Source: Shinisaurus crocodilurus (taxonomy: Eukaryota > Chordata > Lepidosauria > Squamata > Shinisauridae). From it: a stretch of 64,000 bases of DNA. Numbering within the stretch: position 1 is the first letter of the stretch; the number at the start of each line of letters is the position of its first letter. The notes beneath the pieces were generated by a model. It ran no database searches, was not told the origin of the DNA, and worked only from the letters and a program-made list of their open reading frames with translations. The DNA lies in assembly GCA_021292165.1 (NCBI GenBank), contig CM037883.1:10245434-10309433 (forward strand), read 5' to 3'. Shown here piece by piece: positions 1 to 9,989 of this stretch. A program made the translations under genes and the position numbers.

Positions 1-370
1 GCATGCGAAGCATCTTTATGAAAGAGATAGGGAAGCCAAAACAGAGTTTGAAAATGTTTTCCCCTTTCATAAAGCAAAGCAAAGACTACTCAGGGAACAC
101 ACATCTTTCGCATTGCCTTCCTATCTGAAAGCTGCCATTTTGGGAAGCAGGACCTTCCTGGGAAATTGCTGCCCGGGTTTCATCCCTGCTCTTGCCTTTC
201 AAGGATGTCTTGTTGAAATTTTGTGTAAGTTGCTAGGGTGGGTCATTCCTCAGAATCCCACAGTTCTGTTCCTGTCCCAGGTTCTAGACCACAGAAAGAA
301 TCATTAGGTTGTTGCTCTGTTGTTGCACAGACGCCGGCTAACAATAGAGCATTTTCAAGCTACCAAGAAA
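1..370. other. Unassigned non-coding sequence
   Basis: No reading frame, RNA or repeat that I recognise. Short open frames here have no protein-like composition. It ends at a GT microsatellite. Confidence 0.5.
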
Positions 371-377
371 GATTGTG

Positions 378-401
378 GTGTGTGTGTGTGTGTGTGTGTG
401 T
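378..401. repeat. (GT)n microsatellite
   Basis: About 12 uninterrupted GT units. Confidence 0.95.
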
Positions 402-1280
402 TGCAGGATGGGTTGCCTGATATTTTTCTTTATGGAAGCAAAATGCACACTATACCTTTCTGTCTCCCATGCATCAACTCCAACTCTCAATGTACGGAGT
501 GACAGCATGTCTGGTCACATGAGCCCCGTCGCCAAATTTGGCCGAGAGTGATGCTGAAGGCCAAAATTATGAGAAAAAAATGATGAATTAGCAATGGCAA
601 CTAATCAATACATGACACAGTACGGAATCCATGAAGCTGATAATGCAACTTCACATCCCCCTCCCACACCCTTTTCATCCAAATAGTGGAAGACCGATCC
701 ACACAAATAAATTATTAGAGCTAAAACGTTGGCTGAACCACGGCTCTTATTTCCACTTATATGATTTTTCCTCCCCCATGCCCCCCCCCAACACAGATGA
801 TGACCAATTCTGGAATTGTATAGATTTTAACTCTAATATCATCAGAGGCCAACATAACACAGTTCTTGACGGACAGCACAGCTGGGGCACCACGCATCCA
901 ATATTTTAAATCGGAAGCCCTTGGCTTGGATAATAAGGGTCATTTCTTATTACAGATTATTGCAGATCTGTAGGAGCACATGATGATATCGGTGGCACTC
1001 CACAGGAAAGGTGTAACATCTACCTGCTTCTTCCAATGCCCATATGCTTTTAAACACTTCTCCGTAAGTCATGTTTTTAAAAATACTTTTAAAAAACGAC
1101 GACACACAAATAACAAATGAAATACAAATGCAAGACCAACTTTTGCTTCAACCCTCCCCCCCCAAACAAAATAGGAAAAAGGAATTATACCATATATCTA
1201 ATTAAAACCTTTTTAAAAAAAAAAAAAAACTTCTTGTGCCATTGTTTTGCATAACAAATTTCTAGAATCATTTCCGACGT
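402..1280. other. Unique AT-rich non-coding stretch
   Basis: No coding or repeat signature. The 580-780 part has varied, non-repetitive AT-rich composition. An A-rich stretch lies near 1200-1240. Function unknown. Confidence 0.45.
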
Positions 1281-1805
1281 TTGAGCTGTGAGTGTCAAGG
1301 CTTATCTAGCCAAAATGGCACCACCCATGCACAAAAGGGAGGTTTTAGCAGGCCTAGGGATATCCTAAGGTTTGCAGAAGTACAAAAAATTCTAAGGTGG
1401 AAAAATCCCCCAAAACCACAGTGTGGACTGAGCATGCTCCAGGACCACGGAATGTTGACTGACAGTTGGTGGGCAGGAAACAGAAAACCCATGCAGAGAG
1501 AAGTGGGGATGGAACAGAGAGTCTGGAATCCAGAAGAGGAAATGCTTTACCGGTAGTTTCCTTCCAGGTCCCATTGCTGAGATTCCATTGACAAAGGAGC
1601 CAGAATCCTGCCAAATGATGAGATGTAGTTTGACTGCTTTCCAGGAGAAGTGCTAGGTACTGAAAAGATCCAGGGCTCAGGACAAAAAAATGCACAAATT
1701 TGCATATGATAATTTACATAAGCTCTACAGTCTGTGTGCACCTTGATTTTAGCAAGTGCTCTTGGGCAGCAGGGGACTGAGGCAGATGGCCTCCCAGAGA
1801 TGCTT
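1281..1805. other. Unassigned non-coding stretch
   Basis: Open frames of 60-113 codons occur on both strands but overlap one another in several frames and match no family I recognise. I read them as chance frames. Confidence 0.5.
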
Positions 1806-1849
1806 GACTCCAAATGAAAGGTTCAGGGCTCCAGTCCTAGTGGGCCGCC

Positions 1850-2120
1850 CCCTGACACTGCCTCTGTGCTTTCCTCTGATTTCTGGGTACTGAATGCTTT
1901 TCCAGACGGGCAGTTCTTAGCATTTCCAATCCAAAGACAATGTGTGACTATTCTGTCTTATCCTCTTGATGGATTTTATTGTTATTTTTTTTGCAGAAAG
2001 GAAAAAGCTGGAAGAAGTGGAGGGAAAACAGAGGAGGGTTGCAAGTGGAAGTCTGCATCATTTGGACCCCCATAAAATTTGGTGAATGAGGAAATTGCAT
2101 GATTTTTTTTTAAAAAAAAG
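1850..2120 (+). repeat. Diverged copy 1 of a local repeat pair
   Basis: Shares ordered segments with 2211-2452: a run around 'TCTTGATGGATTTT', then a GGAAAA-rich part, then 'AGTGGAAG', 'GGACCCC' and 'GTGAATGAGG'. The two copies lie head to tail and are strongly diverged, so this is an old repeat, probably a non-autonomous DNA element. Confidence 0.55.
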
Positions 2121-2210
2121 TCTTGTCCAGCTGCAAAATTCTCCTTGCCACAGATAACCAGCTTAAGAAGCACAGTATTATCTGTGCATACCATGTTAGG
2201 CTACCTCTAG

Positions 2211-2452
2211 GGGTGCTTCCAGACAGAGGATTGCCGGTGCTTCTACTTAGAAGGCACTGTGCAGCTATTCTGCCTTTTCCTCTTTAATGGATTTTCTGGG
2301 CAATAATAATAATAATAATAAAAAGACAGAAGTGATGGGAAAACACTGGAGACTTATGAGTGGAAGACAATGTCGTCTGGACCCCCTGCAAAATTCTGTG
2401 AATGAGGTACGGTGATGATGCCATAAAAGCCTTATCTGGAAGCACCCTAAGT
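2211..2452 (+). mobile_element. MITE-like element, repeat pair copy 2
   Basis: Begins AGGGGTGCTTCCAGACAG and ends CTGGAAGCACCCT, giving terminal inverted repeats of about 14-16 bp. Contains an (AAT)n run near 2308-2322. The ends resemble hAT termini, but I see no clear 8-bp duplication. Non-coding. Confidence 0.6.
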
Positions 2453-2766
2453 CATCCATGGTCATCTCATGGTGAGGAGAGAGTAACAGCAGAAGGACAA
2501 CTATCGGCTAATGAGTAATTCATGTGCAATCGAGCTGGGGTGTTGAACCTCTTTCAGCCTGAGGGCCGAATTCAGTTTTGGGGAAGCTCTCGGGGACCAC
2601 ATTCCAAGCTGAAGGCAAAGGGGGCAGAGCAGGGCTGATGGCAAAAAGGTTAGGGCCAAAAATGCCCCAAAAACATATACCAGCATATTGTAGCTTAAAT
2701 CTCTTATTGCCAGTAATTAAGCCTTAGGATAGGAATTTTGAACTTTTAGAATGAGGAAAAAATTAC

Positions 2767-4199
2767 ACAGGCCTGTGGCTCACGCTGGCTCAGCTTGTCT
2801 GAGCGTGGAAAGCTAAGCAGGGTCAGGCCTGGTTATTACTTGGATGGGAGACCCCTCCTCTAGTTTCCTGCATTGAGCAGGGGTTGGGCTCTCATGGTGC
2901 TCCATTTAAAGTGGGATCAGGTGTTAAACAGGGATGTGTTATTGCCCCAACATTATTTGCTATTTTCATCACCATGATTTTACATCTTGTCGAGGGGAAA
3001 CTTCCCACTGGTGTGGGAATTATATATCGAACAGATGGAAAGCTTTTTAATCTCAGCAGGCTGAAAGCAAAAAGTAAGGTAATGACAACCTCCGTTGTGG
3101 AACTTCAGTATGCTGATGATAATGTGGTCTCCGCACATTCAGAGGATGATCTCCAAACTATCCTAAATGCTTTTGCAGAAGCATATGAAAAACTTGGTCT
3201 CTCACTTAACATAAAAAAACCCCAAAGTGCTTCATCAGCAAGTGAAAGCTAACCTCTTGGTGATGCCATCTATCCAGCTTGGCGGGGCAATACTGGAAAA
3301 TGTAGATCATTTTCTCTATCTTGGCAGCTATCTTTCTGTTACAGCTAACATCGACAGTGAAATCCAGCATCGTTTGAGCTCCGCAAGTGCCGCGTTTTCT
3401 CGAATGAAACACAGAGTGTTCGAGGATCAGGATATTTGTAAGAAGACCAAAACACTGGTTTATGAAGCCATTGTATTACCAACTTTATTGTATGCCTGCG
3501 AAACATGGACTATCTATAAATGTCACCTCCAACTCCTTGAAAGATTTCATCAACGTTGCCTCCGGAAAATCCTGCAAATTACTTGGGAAGATAGGCGAAC
3601 AAATGTCAGTGTACTGGAAGAAGCAAAGACTACTAGCATTGAAAAAATGATCCTTCAATGCCAACTTCAGTGGACTGGTCATGTTGTTCGAATGCCTGAC
3701 TGCCGTCTCCCAAAGCAGTTACTTTATTCCCAACTCAAGGATGGAAAGCGGAATATTGGCGGTCAATATAAGAAGTTTAAAGATGTTCATAAGGCTAATC
3801 TAAAAAAATGCAATATAAACATCGAAAACTGGGAAGCTCTGGCCCATGAACGATCTAACTGGAGGTTGGCCTTTCACAAAGGTTCCATGGACTTTGAAGA
3901 AGCCCGAGTGCAAGGTGAAAGGGAGAAACGTGCTAAGCGAAAAGCACGTCAAATGAATCCTTTACAGGACCATCTTCTATCTGGTAACCTGTGTCCTCAC
4001 TGTGGGAGGCTGTGTGGATCTAGAATTGGCCTCCACAGTCACTTACGGACCCATCGCTAGAGTCTACACAATCCTCTTTAGAATTTCCTCCTTTTATCCT
4101 GGAAGACAATCTTACTCGGTCACGAGTGATCGCCTGATGATGATGGACTCGATGGCCTTGTAGGCCCCTTCCAACTCTATCATCTATGAATCTATGAAA
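2767..4199 (+). mobile_element. 5S rRNA-derived SINE (copy 1), split by a LINE
   Basis: Left part 2767-2890 retains the 5S rRNA internal promoter region: 'GGAAAGCTAAGCAGGGTCAG' followed by 'TTACTTGGATGGGAGACC'. The right part, 4147-4199, is the usual SINE tail: 'ACTCGATGGCCTTGTAGG', 'CCTTCCAACTCTAT' and an ATCTATGA microsatellite typical of CR1-mobilised elements. Intact copies at 21266-21423, 50028-50191 and 57314-57486 run directly from 'GGGGGTTGG' into 'ACTCGATGG'. Here about 1.25 kb of LINE sits between these two motifs. Confidence 0.85.
2884..4146 (+). mobile_element. 5'-truncated LINE, reverse transcriptase to C-terminus
   Basis: Two overlapping frames (2884-3252 and 3227-4060) give one reverse transcriptase with a frameshift near 3225-3245. 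The RT palm motifs GVKQGCVIAPTLFAIF and QYADDNVV are visible, followed by thumb-like sequence, the HVVRMPDCRLPKQLLY block and a CPHC...HSHLRTHR zinc-finger-like end. The stop is at 4058-4060. A short 3' UTR ends in GATGATGATG. I cannot name the clade; the short UTR and simple-repeat tail suit RTE-like elements. A second copy of its 3' end lies at 33510-33895. The copy is dead: it is truncated, frameshifted and lacks the endonuclease. Confidence 0.85.
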
Positions 4200-4310
4200 C
4201 TAAACCTGAGGAACCACCAAATGGTGATTGGTTTGGAGAAAGGGGTAGGGGCCAGGGAAGGGGGCGTAGCCATCTGGGGAACCCTGGTGGTCCAGACTTG
4301 GCCCCCAGAG

Positions 4311-4497
4311 GCCAATACTCAGTGTTAGAGCACCTGCTTTGCATGCAGAAGGTCCCTGGTTCGATCCCTGGCAGGTAGGGTAAGGGAAGAATGCAGCCAG
4401 AAAGTCTGAGAGCTGTTGCCAGTCAGTGTTGACAATACTGGGCTAGATGGACCAAGGGTCTGACTCATTATAAGGCAGCTTCCAATGTTTCCAATGA
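4311..4497 (+). mobile_element. tRNA-Ala-like SINE (SINE B), copy 1
   Basis: The head has an A-box-like 'ACTCAGTGTTAGAGC', an anticodon-region 'GCTTTGCATGCAG' as in tRNA-Ala(UGC), and a B box GGTTCGATCCC. The body ends with 'CTAGATGGACC' and 'AAGGCAGCTTCC'. TTGGCCCCCAG occurs just before the head and again about 10 bp beyond the tail, and may be the target duplication. It sits inside the family H MITE. Confidence 0.85.
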
Positions 4498-4545
4498 AGG
4501 CTGGAATTGGCCCCCAGGTCTGAAATTCACCACCCCTTATATAGG

Positions 4546-5395
4546 CCTTTCCCTTCCCTCTCTGAGGTCTTTTTTTGCCAAGAAAATGGAAGAAACCCAT
4601 CAGATCTCTGGAAGGTTATTGTACAGCAGGCAGAAAATGGTGTCCATTTACTTGTCCTCCATCTGAAGAAACTGGCAGGTAGATTACCTGTTGGTGTGGG
4701 GATGCTCACTATGGCAAAGTTGGAAAGTCTCCGCTTTAAATGAATTTCATCCACGCAAACAGCAACATAGACAGCTTTCCATTTACACTTGAGCTCACCT
4801 GTGGACACTTACGTGCCCTGACAGCCTCACGAATGACTTTCTCTCCCCCTCCCTTTTTCCTTCCCACAAATGGGAAGAGGCTGCCCACATTATTCCACGG
4901 AAGTTTGGTTAAGAAGCTCCATGTGGACGGCCTTCTTTGTCTTGCACAGGGATCAGCAGCTATGCAGGAGCACTGCTGTTATTTACCACACCGGTCTTAG
5001 ATCAACAGCTGTATCCCTTTACCGGCACTGAGAGAGTAGATGCATCAACCGGTAATGCTATATGGTTCAATCACCCTTAACAGGTGAACAGCATGTACAA
5101 CTTAAATGAGCAGGTGACCTACATACAACTCCAATGTCAGCAGAATTTCCCCAGTTGCAGACTCTCCGATGCACTTCTATTTCCCCCCATTCCATTCCAA
5201 GGTTTGTAGACCTCCATGTGCCACCATTGTCTTCTGGTTTGCCAGGTTCTTCCCACATTCTGGAGCAGGACCAGCATCAAGGGTTGGTATGGTTGAGCAC
5301 CTGCCCAGGTCCCGCACCCCAGTGATGAGAAAGAGGACTTGGAGCAATAGAAGCTGGTGGCAATGGTGGTGATCTTTTTTGAGATCTTTTGGTTG
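4546..5395. other. Unassigned non-coding stretch
   Basis: No gene. The part near 5210-5390 weakly resembles family Q repeats (short shared runs such as 'GATGAGAAAG' and 'AGCTGGTGGCAATGGTGGT' also found near 13570-13610), so a degraded Q copy is possible. The rest looks unique. Confidence 0.4.
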
Positions 5396-5441
5396 GCCTA
5401 ATAAAGGCATTACACCAATGTGTGTAATACCTTTATTAGGC
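5396..5441. repeat. Short near-perfect inverted repeat
   Basis: Arm GCCTAATAAAGGCATTACAC is followed by a 5-base loop and its complement with one mismatch. It could be two abutting ends of a repeat or a small foldback element. Confidence 0.8.
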
Positions 5442-5533
5442 TCAACGCACAGAGCTTAGTCTGCCAGGCTTATGATGGAAACAGACCGCTATCAGCAGTA
5501 GCAGAAAGGCACTGTCGCCTTACCGCTGGGAGC

Positions 5534-6143
5534 TAGGGTGCCCACTTACACATCACCCCCCCCAAAGGGGGAGGGATGCACCACCGAAAAGAGGGCATAG
5601 ATATGCACAAAATGTGCTTGTGCATATTTATATGTCCTGGTGCAAGTTTAGAAATGATTACTATAAACAGAAATACGATGCATCTCACTATAACGGAGAA
5701 GATTGCGACTAGGCGACCCATGTGCCTACTCAGTCTGCTGTCCAGGTGACAAACAACTCCAAGGCCCCTGCTGCTCTCCTTTCCTATGGCTCTTTATCTA
5801 TAACTGATAAAGATAGAGAGCCAGGGTGGTGTAGTGGTTAGAGCATTGGACGGGGACTCGGGAGATCCGGGTTCTAGTCCCCACTCAGCCATGAAGCTCA
5901 CTGGGTGACTTTGGGCCAGTCACTGACTCTCAGCCTAACCTACCTCACAGGGTTGTTGTGAGGATAAAATGGAGAGGAGGATTATGTAAGCCATCTTGGG
6001 TTCCTTGCAGGGAAAAAAAGATGGGATATAAATATAATAAACAAACAAATAAATAAATAGTCTTTGGCTGGACAGTCCTTCAAACAGAGGACACCATCAA
6101 ATAGAGGACAGTCCTCTGCAAAGTAGGTCACATGGCCACCATA
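5534..6143 (-). mobile_element. Family G MITE, split by a SINE
   Basis: Starts TAGGGTGCCCACTT and ends ACATGGCCACCATA, with the shared body words 'GAGGACAGTCCTC', 'CTGCTGTCCAGGTG' and 'TTTATC'. The same family occurs at 9750-9825, 18722-19128, 52803-53129 and 58140-58509. A complete SINE A (5816-6059) is inserted in it. Terminal repeats TAGGGTGGCCA suggest a hAT-like DNA transposon. Non-coding. Confidence 0.7.
5816..6059 (+). mobile_element. MIR-like tRNA SINE (SINE A), full length
   Basis: The tRNA-like head has A box GTGTAGTGGTTAGAGC and B box GGTTCTAGTCC. The core reads 'CACTGGGTGACTTTGGGCC', 'CTCAGCCTAACCTACC' and 'GGGTTGTTGTGAGGATAA'. The 3' end 'CATCTTGGGTTCC' plus 'GGGATATAAATATAATAAA' resembles the local L2 3' end. 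The tail is an AATA repeat. This is the best-preserved forward copy in the window. Confidence 0.85.
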
Positions 6144-6719
6144 CTGGGTGTCCCAGCTTGAGACCACACTCACACCACTTCCCAGCATCTTACAGGCACA
6201 GAGACTCATTAAAGGTGAAATATCTTGGGTAAGGACCAAGTTCTTAGTAGATCGTTGGATGTTTGCCACCAACATTTTTAATTTTACCATCTCCAAAGAA
6301 AGGGGGTTTCGGAGAAGGGCACATGGCAAACCTTTTACCCTGCATGGAACAACCCCCAGTCGTGTGTGTGTGTGTGTGTCTTTACAAGAATGCTTAGTTC
6401 TCTAATCATGCCTGCTCCATCTGTGATGACCACCCCACTCCATACTCCACACAGCTACTGTATTTATGGCTAGGAAATCTTTCCTTGCTGCGATGGCTTT
6501 CCTAGCACTCCTTAAAAATGCAAGCCCATCATACTGCTGTCCATAAGTTCCTGACCATCCGGACTGCTTTTTGCAGAGAGGATGCTTTACAAAGGAAACG
6601 CCCAGGAGAAAGTCTGGTTATTCCACCAGGTTTAGTAAATTGCAACAAAGCAGTGGGGGGAGAGACAAACACAGGGAAGGCGCTTCCGGGAAAAGAACAG
6701 GAGGGTGAAGATATGGAGT
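6142..6719. other. Non-coding stretch with a (GT)n run
   Basis: Contains a (GT)n microsatellite at about 6361-6379. The remainder shows no gene or recognised repeat. Confidence 0.5.
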
Positions 6720-7180
6720 TTTAATGCGAGGTGAGTGCAAATGGTCAATGGTAATAAATGCTTATGTAAAGGCTATTAAATCTTAACTCCGAACTCATTA
6801 CTGCCCCATGGGTAAACATCAGTTCCCTAGGGTATCTAATTGGACAGTGTTCCACGATTCTTGGCAGGAGAGAATAATGTTCCAAACTCCCACCTGTTCT
6901 GATAAAGAGGGGTATCATTAGCTACGTGAAGTAGGTGATCACGACTACCCTCATTTTCTGTCCCCCCCCCCGTAAATTATACTAAATAACCATAATGCTG
7001 CAATTTACCAGCCCAAAGTTCACCCTATTCAGCAAGCCATCCATAGTCAACAGTTTAAAGTAAAAGGGCCCGCTGGGAAAATAGGAGCCTAATCAGATGC
7101 CATAAAAAAACCAGCGGATCTGATGAGCCCCATTTTCCCCCCTCCTTTTCCATTGTGAGACTGTCCTAATGAAGCAAAGC
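6720..7180. other. Candidate conserved non-coding block
   Basis: Apparently unique AT-rich DNA with varied motifs, such as 'GGTAATAAATGC', 'TATCTAATTGGACAG', 'ATCATTAGC', 'CCTAATCAGATG' and 'CTGATGAGCCC'. A C-run at about 6962-6971 splits it. It does not recur elsewhere in the window. Calling it regulatory is inference from composition only. Confidence 0.3.
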
Positions 7181-7479
7181 ACCAAAGAGAGAAAGTTAGA
7201 ACTCTCTCGCCCTTTGCGTCATTCAGACTGGCGGGGGCCTGTAAGGAGTACCGGATGAAGGACATGAGGATGCGAGTTCTCCAGGGTGTGTTTGCATACA
7301 TGTTATGGTTTAAGGGGGGGGTACACTTATTAAATCCTATTTTGCCCCCCCCCCATCAGCACGTCTCCATTCTCCCATGGCAGAACGATCATAACATTGA
7401 AGAAGGTTGAATCAAATCAAATATGGCCCTCAATTGTGTGGTTGTGGGACTAATAGTTTGTCACTATTAGTTTGTCACA

Positions 7480-7513
<34 letters not shown>

Positions 7514-7537
7514 TAAAATGCTGCAAAGTAGACAGTG
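7181..7537. other. Non-coding stretch with G/C runs and (GT)n
   Basis: Poly-G and poly-C runs near 7313-7320 and 7346-7355, then a (GT)n microsatellite at about 7481-7514. No gene. Confidence 0.6.
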
Positions 7538-7656
7538 AGCATGATCCAGCCACAGTCCAGTGCTTTGAAGTCCCATTGTCTTCTGTGGCAGAGGTTTAAG
7601 CACATGCTCACAGGGGATCCAAAGCAACTTTTGGCTGGATCATACGCAATATAGTG
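7538..7656. mobile_element. Small MITE-like inverted repeat
   Basis: 'GCATGATCCAGCCACA' on the left matches the inverse of 'TTTGGCTGGATCATACGC' on the right, with about 85 bp between. A related end may lie at 15310-15430. No coding. Confidence 0.55.
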
Positions 7657-8055
7657 CTGGCTTTAGATTTATGGGGGTGCGGGGCCTTCAGAGCTAGGTG
7701 CCTTTAGCCAGCTGCCTTCATGAAGGGCAGGGTATACAAGCCAGTTCAGGCAGCACAGATCTCAGTGGCTATTATCTGCTATTTATTTATTTATTTATTT
7801 AACAGGTGTACGGTCCACTTTTCAGGGTTAAGAGGGGGAAAAGCAACACTCACAAAGTGGATTGCAACTTACTTTAAAATACAAAATGCAAAACCAACCC
7901 CCCCAAAAAAACAATTTTCCATACTTAAATTGTTAAAACAACAAAATAAGATATAACAAGTCAAGCAGCAGCAGCAGCAGAAGAAGAAGAAGAAAACCTT
8001 AGTTAAAACTGCAGTACACTAAAAGTGACCAAATGCAGACTGGGATAAATCGAAA
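7657..8055. repeat. AT-rich repeat debris with simple repeats
   Basis: Contains (TTTA)n at about 7780-7800, (CAG)n at about 7963-7979 and (AAG)n at about 7980-7994. The part after (TTTA)n resembles the degraded 3' end of an L2-type LINE on the minus strand, which is a weak call. Confidence 0.45.
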
Positions 8056-8062
8056 TCCTCCT

Positions 8063-8290
8063 AATGCAGGGGTGGGCAACATGCAGACTGCATGTGCCCC
8101 CGCCACTGCCTGATGCAACCCCCACTTCCCCCCAGTGCTCCAAAATTTTATATATATATAAAAAATGGCATCTGTAGTAGCTACAGAGAGCCCAAAGGGC
8201 AAATCTAGCTTCTTTGTAAGCTAAATTGGACCCTTTGGGCGCTCTCTAGCTGCTATGGCATGCCAACAGGGTTCCATGTAGCTTGCAAAC
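8063..8290 (+). mobile_element. Probable hAT-type MITE fragment
   Basis: Left end CAGGGGTGGGCAACATGC is a typical hAT-like terminus. The interior contains a diverged inverted repeat ('AGAGAGCCCAAAGGGC' against 'CCCTTTGGGCGCTCTCT'). The right end is not clear. Confidence 0.5.
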
Positions 8291-8299
8291 AGGCTAAAT

Positions 8300-9470
8300 T
8301 CAAGCATTGCAGTGCTCTGTAGCACTACGGAGCATTTTGCTGCTGAGTTTCAGTGGCAAACCAGCTATTTCAGCCCTTTTGGTGTTGGGGGGGGGGGGGA
8401 GGAAGGGCTCCGCATGGACTTCACTGCTGCCTATGGCAGTAGTCCAGGAGGCCAAAATGCTGCTGTGCAGAATGAAATATGCCGCAACATATTTCATTAC
8501 AACAAGAGGTCTACACAGCTATCACGTCAGTTTCAGAGATTGCAAGAACTTGACACGTATAGTGACATGTTTGCTATTGTGTACACATATGTGTCCATTT
8601 AACCAGCTGGGGATCTTGGGTTGGCGATCGTTTCCCAGTGCCTGTACAAGAAATATATACACCTGCTCATCACTTATAAGACTGCTGCTTAGCAATGATT
8701 TATTGGAGGCCTACAAAGACCTAGAAAAAAAAACAACCCCACTTTTTGGACCAAAAACAACAGGGGAAAGACTGCACACCACAACACACTGTCGAGGATA
8801 CTTCCCATCCTGTCATCTCCAACACCCTGGAAAAAAGTAGCATCAGAAAAGTTGGAAATGCTACAGACTGAACAATGAAGGGAAAGAGTTTGCTCTCCAT
8901 TTTCCAGTCCTACCAGTGTTCCCCCACCACCACCACCCCATCCCTCTTTGAAAAATAAATCTGATCTCAGTAGACTCCTGTGTATTAGGTCGGCACGATT
9001 CACTGAGAATTGCACGCTGCTCAGGTTCTGGACTGGAGACCGAGGGAGGGTCCCCCCCAATGTCCAAGGGAGCAAAGCCGCTTAGGTTTAAGAGGCAGCC
9101 TCATCTGGACCGAGCAGACCCCCGCCATCCCTTCCGCTCTGGATTGGATCAATGCCGGGTAGTGGTCTTTGATGGACTTTCAGCCTCTGTGATCTCCCAG
9201 CCCTGGGGGTTTAAAGGATGAGCATATCAATTCAGGACCACTGAACTGAATTTCCATTGCAGGGACGGCTCCTCCTCCTGCTTTTGTCTGTGCCACCTCT
9301 GCTCCTCCTACTTTTGTCGCTCTCCTTTCATGCTTTGTTTAGCAAACACAAAACGCACTCTGTTTGTTGCTGGGGTTGCTGCAGAGCTTTGCATAAAGCA
9401 GTTTTGAAAGGGCGCTAGTGCAGCCCTGTGGACCTGCCAGCTCCTTCAGGGTCAAAATCAGTCCACAACT
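8300..9470. other. Mostly unique non-coding stretch
   Basis: The longest frame (8307-8840 plus, 177 codons) has no recognisable domain, contains translated homopolymer glycine, and overlaps several other open frames. I regard it as chance. 9090-9240 is less repetitive and richer in CG dinucleotides. No gene supported. Confidence 0.5.
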
Positions 9471-9473
9471 TCC

Positions 9474-9494
9474 ATCTATCTATCTATCTATCTA
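9474..9494. repeat. (ATCT)n microsatellite
   Basis: About five units. Confidence 0.9.
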
Positions 9495-9749
9495 ATCTCC
9501 CCTGTTGACACGGTTCGGTTCGTGTAACTTCTGCAGTTTAAAACTTTGCTAAGTGAGCTCTGTGTCTGCACCCAAACTATGCTGGGACAGTAAATGCAAG
9601 CCACAGCTAACTTGGGATAATTAACCCTTTGAGATCCTGCAGGAGACACACATTCAAGAGACAGAGGGCGTTGGGGTTGCTTTTCATCGCAGAAATCCTG
9701 CAACGCTACAGCAACATGATAGCCAAGAAATTATATTCTGGTAGTGACT

Positions 9750-9825
9750 AGGGGTGGTCATGTGTCCTACTTTGCAGAGGACAGTCCTCTATCTGAAGAT
9801 GACCTTCTGGTCAGGGATTGTGGGA
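9750..9825 (+). mobile_element. Family G MITE, left-end fragment
   Basis: TAGGGGTGGTCATGTGTCCT is followed by 'AGAGGACAGTCCTCTAT', matching the left end of the complete copy at 18722-19128. Confidence 0.7.
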
Positions 9826-9989
9826 GTTGTAGTCCAAAACATTTGGATGGGACCGAGTTCCCTAAAGGGTTGGGAGGAGCTGAAAGGTTGAAAATATCAT
9901 TCTGGCAGTGGGTGGGAATAAGGAGAATTCATCTGGGACTTCAGAAAACCCCTGGCTGAAGCTTCCTCTGCGGCTTTCATCGTCACATC

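Larger units (their letters stand above)
2535..4540 (+). mobile_element. hAT-type MITE (family H), split by later insertions
   Basis: Left end CTGGGGTGTTGAACCT and right end near CACCACCCCTTA are inverted versions of one terminus. The body (for example 'ACCAGCATATT', 'TTGCCAGTAATTAAGCC', 'GGAACCACCAAA') recurs at about 10735-10994, 16370-16631, 30361-30603 and 48880-49444. Two insertions interrupt it: a 5S-derived SINE carrying a LINE (2767-4199) and a tRNA-Ala-like SINE (4311-4497). The element lacks coding capacity. Assignment to hAT rests on the CAGGGGTG-like ends. Confidence 0.7.

Noticed and set aside
8307..8840. 177-codon plus-strand frame
   Set aside because: Composition includes a glycine run from poly-G, overlapping frames are equally open, and no domain is visible.
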